64,000 nucleotides of DNA from Diploptera punctata (taxonomy: Eukaryota > Arthropoda > Insecta > Blattodea > Blaberidae). The stretch is from the NCBI GenBank assembly GCA_030220185.1, contig JASPKZ010007525.1, positions 248,001-312,000 of the forward strand, in the 5' to 3' direction. The position numbers were made by a program, and so were the translations under genes. The notes beneath the pieces were generated by a model that saw only the letters and a list, made by a program, of their open reading frames with translations, searched no databases and had not been told where the DNA came from. Positions 55,640 to 64,000 of the stretch are shown here, piece by piece. Numbering within the stretch: the first letter of the stretch is position 1; each line of letters begins with the position of its first letter.

Positions 55640-55830
55640 AATGCATTATAATATTAAGTAATTCTGGGCTATGTAGCATGGTACATGACAGATGTTTCTC
55701 CCTCAACTACAGAGGGCATCTTCAGTGGCAAGTACTTCTAAGTAGAAGATGCCCTCCACAGTTGAGGCTGGAAGAAACACCAGTCATGGACCATGTCACA
55801 TAGCCTGGAATCTCTTAATATTATGATTAC
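55640..55830. mobile_element. PLE-derived palindrome, diverged subfamily
   Basis: TGTTTCTCCCTCAACT and AGAGGGCATCTTCAGTGGC are mirrored as AGAAGATGCCCTCCACAGTT and GAAGAAACA. The outer AATATTAAGTAATTCTGGGC is mirrored near 55800-55825. Confidence 0.6.
55687..55725 (-). ncRNA. hammerhead-ribozyme-like motif
   Basis: Minus strand: CUGAAGA at 55725-55719, stem II CCCUC/GAGGG with loop UGUAGUU, GAAA 55698-55695, stem III ACA(UC)UGU, C17 at 55687 giving a GUC site. Stem I does not pair well in this copy. Confidence 0.5.
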
Positions 55831-56389
55831 CAGCCTGCATTCAACTAGAGGTATACATTAATTGAATCAGTCATTTCGAAAAGGGATCATCTACGATTTT
55901 TTCTGAAATTCACTTTTTTCATTATTCCATGTTTACACATGTCCTTACATCGATTCCGCGTGAGAATAGATCAAATACACAATTATTTTACCACTTTTTG
56001 ACTTTACCTTTCAGGTAGTCATTTTGAAAAAGGATCAACTCACCGAGTTGTTCCCTTTTCGAACGGACTGACACACGAATGTGATCTTGACTTCAGCTGC
56101 ATATCTGTCCTGAATGCCCTTTGCACTCTTTCTGTGTTATTCAAAGTAAACAACATTAAAATCATGCTAGAATTGTTATTTATTTAATGCAGGACACTTG
56201 AAATACAGATCATTCACCCAAATGACAGACCTTATTAACATATTTGTAATAACTATACATAACATAAACTCTATAAAATTATAAGCAGAATAATATTAAG
56301 TAGATTACAATCGTATCAGTTGAGATCTGAACCTTACATAGTGAAGTTGTTTATTGAAATTATGCTGTTGTGAGGCCATCAGCCTTGTA

Positions 56390-56575
56390 ATAATGATGAT
56401 AATATTAATGAATCTGTTTCGGAATCGTCGGAATCTGACGAAAGCAGTCGTTCGACAGAGATAAAGAAAGGGATCAGACAACCAGAAAAATATTTGCACA
56501 ACATAATCAAGGGCAGAGACATATCAACCACGCCAAAACAGAAATTCCAGATCAAAAAACAGGAGAGGATTGTGG
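56390..56575 (+). pseudogene. possible upstream exon of transposon gene
   Basis: Open stretch reading NESVSESSESDESSRSTEIK, KGIRQPEKYLHNIIKGRD and QKFQIKKQERIVG, ending at a donor-like GTAAGC. An acceptor-like TTTAATTCAATTTTAG ends at 56675, in front of the next coding piece. Confidence 0.4.
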
Positions 56576-56675
56576 GTAAGCAATTTAAGTCAGTTTGAAC
56601 CTAACATTGAGAACGCTGTACCTGCACAATTTTATTTCATTATTAACTTTAAATTCCAATTTTAATTCAATTTTA

Positions 56676-57222
56676 GATGTCCACGCCATTGCTTTCAGTC
56701 ATTCTTGCCCTTACGATGACAGGAAAATTCTAAGTTCAAATATACTTCCCCGAAAGAGGTTATTCCTTCAATGACTGCGATAGAAATTTTTCGGCAGTGA
56801 AACGCAAAATCCGCCGTCACGACCTTGTTTATACTCCAGAGGAATATGAGGGCTTCATAAGTAGTAGTTCTCAAACCAACAAGTTTTCTTTGAAGAGAAT
56901 TCATCATACGGACATTATAAATTTTCAACAATGGTGGCCAATATTTTTCAAAAAGAAAGTACTGTCCAAACAAAGTATGGGTAAAGGTGTTCCAAAGGAA
57001 CAAAAACATTATTTTACAATCAATAAATTTTACGAATTTGAGTGTAATAGTGACAAGCCTGGAATCGTAATCGACCGGAAATTCATTGACACCTTTTTCG
57101 GGGAACAAGAGTTCAACTTGCTCAAATCAAAGCCCCCAGAAATACTGCAAATACCAGATGTGAAAACATACCCTGCCTACACCAGCAAAGTACCAATCAA
57201 TCACAAAAAATGGATGATGTAA
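56676..57222 (+). pseudogene. transposon-associated protein, C-terminal part
   Basis: After the acceptor it reads DVHAIAFSHSCPYDDRKI. A frameshift near 56735 leads into YFPERGYSFNDCDRNFSAVK, then RKIRRHDLVYTPEEYEGFI and a C-terminus ending NHKKWMM, stop at 57220-57222. A 'FP.RGHSF..CDR.F' motif followed by 'TPE.Y' is widespread in repeat-encoded insect proteins (DUF7869-like, from memory, low certainty). The frameshift suggests a dead copy. No catalytic triad can be read here. Confidence 0.5.
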
Positions 57223-57785
57223 ATAAACTTTATCATTACATTCCTGATATCCATTGACATTTTTATGATGATTTATTCAAATGGCCTACAACTACAGCTG
57301 AAGTAGTAGAGAACGCCGAAGATGTTCAATGACAAAATTTTTCGAGTGTACTTTTTTTATAGTCACTTCTAAGTAATAAAATGTAATAAAATGTATACAA
57401 TATTATTCCATGTATGTAGTTATTTCACAATAATAAACTTTTTCAACGAAATGTGTTAAATTTAATAAACGTTTCTTCATTCATTTCAAAAAGGGATCAT
57501 CTCCGGAAAATTATAATTAGTTTTCCGGGAAAACCAACAAGAAAGTCTTGTAAATTGGTTAGTAAATGTGAATGGGCATGAAAATTATTCAGTAGAAATT
57601 TCAGATTCATAGCTTTATCCTGGAGAAATTTAATCAGTTTCTTTCTCTCTCCTGTAAAATTTGATCAGCTGTAGATGATCCCTTTTCGAAATGATTCATT
57701 CAGTTATATCATAGTTAACTCATCATCAATAGAATGTGATCCACAAATTAAAAATAAGCAGAGAAATGTATTAATTATATCATAG

Positions 57786-57945
57786 TTACCAGGTTGAGCA
57801 AACCAGCTATAATGGATGGGGAACCCAACATGCTGACCACATCACCCTATACAAGCTGGATGATCATCTACCTGTGATAACACATATGGGTGTGAGGCAG
57901 CAGCTGGCTGGTAGGCCAGTTGCAGCACGGAGGAGGATATGATAG
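57786..57945 (+). mobile_element. SINE family B, 5'-truncated
   Basis: Starts at CCAGGTTGAGCAAACCAGC and continues through AACATGCTGACCACATCACC and GCAGCTGGCTGGTAGGCCAG. No tRNA head. Confidence 0.7.
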
Positions 57946-58059
57946 TTAACTTTTTTATTCCAGCTGTAAATACCCAGCTCTCTTTCAGAAAAAGAAATGT
58001 AAGATTTTGTTGAATTTTGTTCAGTTTTCAGATGCTTAAAACGAACAAGTATCATAGTT

Positions 58060-58410
58060 CAACGAATGAATAAGCCACTTCTTATCTTACCTCATACTTT
58101 GTTTTTTTTTACATGGGAACTGCAGTTTTCAAGAGGAATCCCTGTTATCTTCAGCTGACATTATGACTACTGCATTTTCGTTGGAATCTTTATCTATAAA
58201 GTTGCCATCTGGTGTTGATCTGGCAGCATTATAGATGAAAATTCCAATGAAAATCTGGTAGTCATAATGTCAGCTGAAGATAAGAGGGACTCCTCTTGAA
58301 AACTGCAGCTACCGTGTTTAAAAAAACAAAGTATGAGGTAAAATAAGAAGTGACTCATTCATTCATTGAATGAAGGGCCTCATAATGTTATTTCCCATAT
58401 TTAACTATGA
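58060..58410. mobile_element. PLE-derived palindrome
   Basis: Arms of about 130 bp (CTTATCTTACCTCATACTTT and its inverse). Approximate duplication AAGTATC.TA.TT at 58047-58059 and 58411-58423. The right arm has the motif below, GTATGAGGTAAAATAAG and closing GGGCCTCATAATGTTATTTC. Confidence 0.75.
58274..58312 (+). ncRNA. hammerhead-ribozyme-like motif
   Basis: CUGAAGA 58274-58280, stem II AAGAGG/CCUCUU with loop GACU, GAAA 58298-58301, then ACUGCAG, a self-complementary stem III that is intact (AACUGCAGUU) in the left arm. Stem I pairing is poor, so this may be decayed. Confidence 0.45.
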
Positions 58411-58694
58411 AAGTATCGTACTTATAAACAGGGAGAGTAGAGGGCAGGCAACATTCTACTATAAGTTCATAGTTAATAAGATTACACTGGGCAACAATGA
58501 TTTCATTGCATGGTACTTCCAAACGTTTCTAGAGTGAAACATACCAACAGAATCCAGATTTGAACTCAGAAAAATCCTATCACATCACATTTTCTCAGAA
58601 CTTATAGTTTACAAATTTCCATTATATGTAATTTTCTAAAAAACCCTTGTTTCACAATACCTGCAAATTTATTAAGTTATGTAGGTAGGAAATA

Positions 58695-58940
58695 AGACTA
58701 TGAGGTTTATTTTAATTTTGTTTAGTTGTTTCTTGACTCACCTAATGCTTCTTAACTCCATTGCATATCTAGATTTCATCACTGTATTTGTAACATTCTC
58801 AATGCTGTTCACATTCACAACTATATTATGAGTTGTGAACGTGAACAGCATTAAGAATGTCACAAATACAGTGATGAAATCTAGATATGCAATGGAGTTA
58901 AGAAGCATGAGGAGAGTCAAGAAACAACTAAACAAAACTG
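58695..58940. mobile_element. PLE-derived palindrome
   Basis: GTTGTTTCTTGACTCACC and AACTCCATTGCATATCTAG are mirrored as CTAGATATGCAATGGAGTT and GAGTCAAGAAACAAC. The left end TAGGAAATAAGACTATGAGG is the common terminus. GCATGAGGAGAGTCAAG stands where other copies have ATGAGGTRAG. Confidence 0.75.
58848..58890 (+). ncRNA. variant hammerhead-like motif (U3-A8)
   Basis: Stem I GCA/UGC; core UUAAGAAU; stem II UCAC/GUGA with loop AAAUACA; GAAA 58876-58879; stem III AUCUAGAU; A17 at 58887. Stems II and III differ from 52409-52454 but pair. The equivalent of G5 is A here. Confidence 0.4.
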
Positions 58941-59049
58941 CAAATTTATGTTTAAGTCTAATTTTGTTTCTAGGGTGAAATTACCTACAGAATCCAGATT
59001 TGAACTCAGAAAAATCCTATCACATCACATTTCCTCAGAAATTATAGTT

Positions 59050-60015
59050 ATGACCCTACTGAATGGAGACTTTTCATTGATGCGTCAAAACATAGTTTGA
59101 AGGGTGTCCTCCTACATAATGGGAATTTATATGCTTCACTTCCAGTTGGTTACTCGATGATTCACAAAGAGTCTTATGAAAATCTGGAACTACTGTTGAT
59201 CAAAACAAAATATGAAGAACATAAATGGCAAGTGTGTGGAGATTTCAAAGTTATCTTACTCTTGTTGGATCAATACAAAATATCCGTGTTTCATTTGTGA
59301 GTGGGACAGTCGGGCAAAGGCACAACATTGGATTAAGAAGGAAATGCCCCAGAGACAATGGAATGTTGGTTCAAAAATCATTAAGAAGAGTTTTATTGAG
59401 GCATCTGATGTTCTCTTACCTCCTCTCCATATTAAGTTAAGGCTCATGAAACAATTTTTCAAGGCCTTGGACAAGGAAGGGCATTGCTTCTTGTATATTA
59501 GTGATAAGTTCCCAGGTTTAAGCAATGCAAAAGTGAAAGATGGTATATTTACAGACCCGGATATCAGGAAGCTGCTTCATATGATACTTTTGAAAGTAAA
59601 ATGAATTTGAAAGAGTTGTTAGCATGACAATCATTCTGAGATGTTGTTACAAAGTTTCTACGTAATATAAAGGACCCAGATTACAAAAGCTTGGTAAACA
59701 AAATGTTGAATGCATTCAAGGAACTTGGATGTAACATGAGTCTCAAGGTCCACATGCTACATTCTCACTTGGACTACTTTTCCGAGAATCTTGGGTACTA
59801 TAGTGAAGAACATGGGGAGAGATTCCACCAAGATCTCAAGGAATAGAAACAAGATACCAAGACAGGTGGAGCACCACATTGCTCACCGACTACTGTTGGA
59901 TGATGAAGAGGGAAGTGTTTATAAAAGGAAGTCAACAGGAAAAAGCTCCACATGTAAAAAAACAAGATCACATTCAATACTGAAGATTAACTGTACTCTA
60001 TACTATATATCAAGA
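59050..60015 (+). pseudogene. dispersed arthropod gene family remnant
   Basis: Main readable block 59212-59604: YPCFICEWDSRAKAQHWIKK, then LLPPLHIKLRLMKQFFKALD, FLYISDKFPGLSNAKVKDGIF and DPDIRKLL. After frameshifts come CNMSLKVHMLHSHLDYFSEN-like and GERFHQDLKE-like pieces, to about 59880. This Cys-rich ORF type recurs in many arthropod and hydrozoan genomes as repetitive 'uncharacterized' proteins (recollection), so transposon ancestry is likely. Several frame breaks make it dead here. Confidence 0.5.
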
Positions 60016-60099
60016 TGACAATTAAATTGACAATATTGCAATATTAAGTCATTTCTGGCAGTGACTGCATTATTATTTTACTTTAAAACATCATAAAAG

Positions 60100-60545
60100 A
60101 ATATTTGAAGAGAAAAATTTTCGCCTAGACCGGGACTCGAACCCGGGACCCTTGGCTTTCCGGGCCAAGTGCTCTACCAACTGAGCTACCGAGGCGAGTT
60201 ATGATCTAGATGCAAATTTTTCTCTTATATACGTTGTAATTCCCTCCCGGGTTCGAGTCCCGGTCTAGGCGAAAAAAAAAAAAAATTCTCTTCAAATATA
60301 ATTTATCCTTCTATGAGAAGTGTTAAATTAATAATAAAAATCGTCATCATAAAAGAAGTTTGTCTTAAAACCAGTGCATTTGTGCATTACATTAATATCT
60401 GTTTTGCAAAAAATCCTGACGTGATACAAGAAAACCGTTTGCAGATTTGGTTTCAGCACACCTGAAATATATTAGGGCATATCTCAAAGTTTGTGCAATG
60501 TACTTAAAGTGAAAATTTGTTGTCCAGTGTTATCAATGGATGTAC
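60100..60545. repeat. tRNA-like repeats and dispersed repeat
   Basis: 60104-60225 repeats the 20050 cassette (GGACTCGAACCCGGGACCC). A second half cassette at 60241-60270 (GGGTTCGAGTCCCGG) leads into TTCTCTTCAAATATAATTTA. 60346-60545 matches bases 85-285. Confidence 0.65.
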
Positions 60546-60699
60546 ATTTGTTGCCAGAAAACTGAAAGCACATTGACCATTTAAACTTATTGTACAGTAG
60601 AAATTGTGTATGTCCTAGTTTTTCCTGGTGGTTGACAAAAGTAATTTGTTCAACACATTCTTCTCTTGAAATTAAATATATACTAGCCGATTGTCAAGC

Positions 60700-61560
60700 A
60701 TTGTTAGGTATTTAACCCAATCTTCCTGACACCAGTGAGCTTAGTGACCCCAAAAATGATAGAGTCAACACTATTCTCAGTCAATTTGAGCTATTTTTTA
60801 CCCCTTATTGTTTTCCATGCAGTTGGGCTCAATTTTGACTTAATAAAAATATGGATTCAACCCTAATACTGGTCCTTTATGATTATTTCTACATGTCGTC
60901 GCCCCCTCTCGTTCAGCTAGGGATGTTAGGGCTACAAATTTGGCTTAAATGTCATCAGTACTATGACAAAAACTGTGAATTCGACACTAATCTCGATCAC
61001 TTTTTGAAATTTTACTTTTACTCCTTCTCTACATATACCCCTTAGGGATGTTAGGGTTAAATTGGGCATAAATATCATTTGGATTGTCACTATTCAGCAT
61101 AGCAATCCTGAAAATCAAGGATTTGACACTAATTTTGATCCTTTTTGTCAATTTAGTTTTCAACCTTAATATCCCCTCCCCTCTTAATGGTGTTATAGGT
61201 CAAATTTGGGTTTAAATGTCACTGGGACTGCCACTAATGAGCTTAGCGACGCCAAAAACCATGAATTCTACATTAATATTGGTTTTAAATTATTTTTAGA
61301 TTTCATTCCCTCTCATCACCCTTTTAGATGCGTTTAGAGGTCTCTTACTTCCATGAAAAATTTTGCAGATTGTAAATTATATTCATACCATGTGTGGTGG
61401 AAATTACTCCAGGTGTTCTAGAATTGTGCTGGAACATATATTGTCAATCAGTTTTCCATTTCAACCCCCTCTTACCCTCCTAGGGGCCCGGATTGTAATT
61501 TATAAGTATACTAAATTTGGTTAAAATTGCTCCAGGTATTCAAGAGTTATTCCGGCACAT
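60700..61560. repeat. Diverged tandem units and retroposon-like tail
   Basis: A roughly 150-200 bp motif recurs about four times: GTCAACACTATTCTCAGTCA (60767), TTCGACACTAATCTCGATC (60978), TTTGACACTAATTTTGATCC (61123), TTCTACATTAATATTGGTTT (61264). Each is followed by a C-rich CCCCT block. It ends near ACATATATACATACACATAC. Element identity unknown. Confidence 0.5.
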
Positions 61561-61674
61561 ATATACATACACATACACACTTAGTTAAGTTATGTAGATA
61601 GGAAATAACACTATGAGGTTTTTTAATATTGTTTATTTTTTATTATTTCACTCACCTCATACTTCATAATTCAT

Positions 61675-61720
61675 AGCAGACCCAGGGTTTCTTCACATCT
61701 TTTGTGACATTCTTAATGCT
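61675..61720 (-). ncRNA. variant hammerhead-like motif (U3-A8) at the PLE ORF end
   Basis: Stem I AGCA/UGCU; core UUAAGAAU; stem II UCACA/UGUGA; GAAA; stem III ACCC(U)GGGU; C17 at 61679. Same variant as 52409 and 58848. Position 5 is A here, which would weaken or abolish cleavage. Confidence 0.45.
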
Positions 61721-62945
61721 GTGTCACCCTCACAACTGACGTCCAACGGCCTTCTATCCTGCAGACTGACCTCTGCGCCATCTGGTGGCCGACCGAAGAA
61801 TTTCCAAATCAGTCCTCTCTCCTTATAATCGGGTATTTCAAAATTCATAGTTGTATTTTCATTCTTGCATATGTAAATTTTTTCCCAAATTGTGAGTTCC
61901 TTCGGTTTTTCCAATTGTTTAAGTAATTTTGTTTTGGTTTCTATTCTATGTTTTTCTGACCAGGCATGTGCAGCTATTGCAGATTTTTCAGTTTCTCCAT
62001 TTTTAACATTTCTGAGGTGTTCTTTTAATCTTGTATTTAGATTCCTTTTTGTTTTTCCTATGTATATCTTCTCACAATCTTTACAATTAATTTGATAAAT
62101 TCCCGATTTTTTGCAGTCTTCAATCTTTTCATTTTTGTTGGTTTTTATTAAATTACCTAAGTTGTAATCATTTTTCGGTGCTAATTTAATGTTGAATTTG
62201 TTGAAAATTTTTTTTATACTTGTCAAATACTAAAGGATGGTATGTGAACTTCTTGAATTTTTTGCCTATATTTTTATCTGTCTGAAGAGTACTTTCATTA
62301 ATGATTTCTTGTTCTTTGAATTTATTTATTTTCTTGTGTATCATCTTCTCTTGAAAACCATTATCCTTCACAATTTTTATGATGTGTCCTTTCTCTTTAA
62401 TATAATTTTCTTTGCTCATGGGGACATTCACAAGTCTGTGTGTTAAACTATTAAATACTGCCTGTTCATGTGAAAAATGGTTAAATCCAGTAGCTTTTAT
62501 ATAATTGTCGATGTGAGTTTCTTTTCTGTAGATTCCAAATTCTATTTTCTTTTTTTCTTCATTCCTAATCAATTTAAGGTCTAAAAATGGTATTTCATGA
62601 TTATTTTCTATTTCCATTGTAAATTTTATTGTTTTATTTTGAATATTTAACAGTTTAATGGCATCTTCTAATTGTTTCTGTTTTACTATTGCTATGATAT
62701 CATCTACATATCTTCTCCAAAATTTAAACATCAAAGGATGTGCTTTGGTTACATGACATTCAAAGTTCCCCATAAACATGTTTGCTAAGAATGGTGATAA
62801 TGGATTTCCCATTGCAAGTCCTGATTTTTGTCTAAAGTATTTTCCTCTAAAGGTGAAGAACATTTGATTTAAGCATAATTTTGTTAGTTTTATGTATTCT
62901 TTAACGCTATCATCATCTAATTTGTTTTCTTTTAGAAAATACGAG
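61693..62945 (-). pseudogene. PLE reverse transcriptase + GIY-YIG endonuclease, one frameshift
   Basis: First part (about 62945-62186): RT palm pieces KSGLAMGNPLSPFLANMF and WRRYVDDIIAIV (the YVDD catalytic motif), EIPFLDLKLIRNEE and the linker NSLTHRLVNVPM. A run of eight A's near 62210 shifts the frame. The second part (62226-61693) has LAPKNDYN, the nuclease core SGIYQINCKDCEKIYIGKT then NTRLKEH, AAHAWSEKH, and the tail ELTIWEKIYI, WKFFGRPPDGAEVS. PLEs prime reverse transcription after nicking by this endonuclease (established). The RT N-terminus is missing. The ORF's last codons run into the ribozyme-like region. Confidence 0.85.
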
Positions 62946-63806
62946 AACTGTCTGATGCACTAGCACTCTCGTTTTGAAGTGTTCAAAGCATTTTGAAAGA
63001 CGATTTGAACATGCGAAGAATTGCTGCGAAGTTCGTGCACCGCCTCCTTTAAAATGACCAAAAGGAAAGTCGTGTGATTGCCTGCACAGATCATAAAGAA
63101 CAGCTTAAAAATGACCCACGGTTCATGGAAAAGGTTATTACTGGTGATGAAACATGGATTTATGGCTACGATCCAGAAACTAAACAACAGTCTTCGCAAT
63201 GGAAGAGTCCTGCATCTCCATGCCCCAAGAAAGCCAGACAAGTTCGATCGAATGTGAAGTCAATGATGATTTTTTTTTGACATTAATGAAATTGTGCATA
63301 AGGAATTTGTACCACGGGTCAAACAGTGAATCAAGTGTACTACAAACAAGTGTTGCAAAGACTGAGGGAGAGTGTGCGACGTTAACGGCCAGAGAAATGG
63401 AGGACTGGTGACTGGTTCCTGCATCACGACAATGCGCCCGCGCACAAAGCAATTTCTGTCCGCCAGTTTTTGGACAAAAATAGGATGAGTACTGTTCCCC
63501 ATCCAGCCTATTCTCCAGATCTGGCTCCAGCAGACTTTTCCTGTTCCCACGGCTAAAAATTCGGCTCCGAGGACATCGTTTTGAGGACATTGATGTCATC
63601 CAGCGCGAATCGCAGAAGGCATTGGACACATTTAAAGAAGACGACTTTCAGAAGTGCTTCCAGCGTTGGCAGAAGCGCTGGGACAAGTGTATCAACTCCC
63701 AAGGTGACTACTTCGAGGGTGACAGTGCTGAATAGAAACTTTGAAGTGTTGTGTTGTGTTTATGGCCTCATTGCGGAAACTTATTGATCACACCTCGTAT
63801 TCCTGT
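62946..63806 (+). pseudogene. mariner-type transposase remnant
   Basis: Reads RRIAAKFVHRLL, DPRFMEKVITGDETWIYGYD (first catalytic Asp of DD34D in 'GDETW'), HKEFVPRGQTVN, WFLHHDNAPAHKA (second Asp) and HPAYSPDLAPADF (third Asp). Stops near 63050 and 63390 and a frameshift near 63560 kill it. Its end matches a mariner terminus, TTGATCACACCTCGTA, near 63790. The 5' part is missing at the junction with the PLE. Confidence 0.85.
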
Positions 63807-64000
63807 ACACACAATAATAGGCCAAATGCAAATTTAAATAGTATACAAATGTCAAATGATGCGTAATTGTTTTTTAAATATAGCTTAGTCAAGCTATACC
63901 ACATACTTCCTATTGTTCGTATTTTTAAAATAAATTGAAAATTAATGCATAATGACATATTTGTTACAAAGTTAAAAATTTAATAAATTGTGGTTGAATT
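63807..64000. other. no recognised feature
   Basis: AT-rich DNA to the window edge. Confidence 0.4.

Larger units (their letters stand above)
55862..57703 (+). mobile_element. DNA transposon, TIR with GGGATCATCTAC
   Basis: The left end TCATTTCGAAAAGGGATCAT (55871) is mirrored at 57690 (GATGATCCCTTTTCGAAATG). Subterminal partial repeats occur near 56025 (TTTTGAAAAAGGATCAACT), 56060 and 57480. A degraded multi-exon coding region lies between. Superfamily not assigned. Confidence 0.65.
61598..62945 (-). mobile_element. Penelope-like element, 5'-truncated
   Basis: Minus-strand element running from the mariner junction (about 62945) to the common terminus GGAAATAACACTATGAGG (about 61599). It encodes the RT 3' half and the GIY-YIG domain, then the variant hammerhead-like motif and GTATGAGGTGAGTG. 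It is the coding relative that identifies the palindromes as PLE-derived. Confidence 0.85.

Noticed and set aside
55021..55706. ORFs with 'LFLDMFQNNSVLSSA' type sequence in several places
   Set aside because: Antisense readings of the PLE terminal region; they recur wherever that repeat does (2680, 4133, 55021, 55320).
56797..57108. Minus-strand ORF overlapping the transposon gene (56695-57108)
   Set aside because: Shadow of the plus-strand coding piece, which has the recognisable motif.

Overview
This window is nuclear DNA from an animal, almost certainly an insect with a large, repeat-rich genome. A cockroach- or termite-like genome is my guess, but nothing in the sequence proves the species. 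It is AT-rich. The coding sequence sits in short exons with GT..AG introns. The repeats are of arthropod type: tRNA-derived SINEs, Penelope-like elements (PLEs), mariner, piggyBac, hAT, pogo/Tigger-type, non-LTR and Helitron-like remnants. I see no bacterial gene organisation, CRISPR array or rRNA.

Two host genes can be supported. (1) A plus-strand gene whose last three coding exons are 6463-7008, 18945-19148 and 19714-19809; all junctions are phase 0 and an 11.9 kb intron is packed with transposons. I do not recognise its product. (2) A minus-strand deoxyribonucleoside kinase (dNK/TK2 family), with exons 54478-54656, 51936-52054 and 47424-47674 running 5' to 3'. The exon with the P-loop is not visible and probably lies beyond the right edge.

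Most of the rest is mobile DNA. 0-5 kb: tRNA-like and SINE copies and a twin PLE of about 1.8 kb. 7-19 kb (intron of gene 1): piggyBac, hAT, two non-LTR remnants, SINEs. 20-28 kb: tRNA-like terminal-repeat elements, pogo-type elements, PLE palindromes. 28-31 kb: a foldback element and Helitron-like repeats. 31.66-37.53 kb: a minisatellite of about 73 units of 80 bp. 38-47 kb: SINE, foldback, two piggyBac-type elements, PLE palindromes. 47-55 kb: the dNK gene and its repeat-filled introns. 55-64 kb: a DNA transposon with a degraded gene, a dispersed unknown gene remnant, a coding PLE and a broken mariner.

The most interesting signal is a set of about twenty short elements, mostly palindromic, that derive from the 3' ends of PLEs. 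Several carry the same RNA design on their outward strands: a hammerhead-ribozyme-like core (CUGANGA, stem II, GAAA, a short self-complementary stem III, then a cleavage-site nucleotide), followed 20-60 nt later by ATGAGGTRAG and a closing hairpin ending in ACCTCAT. Stems I, II and III change in sequence between families but keep pairing. Several elements, palindromes included, are bounded by 9-16 bp target-site duplications, so they moved as units. One subfamily appears to have replaced the C3-G8 core pair with U3-A8. One palindrome lies just downstream of the dNK stop codon and puts a sense-strand ribozyme in the probable dNK 3' UTR.
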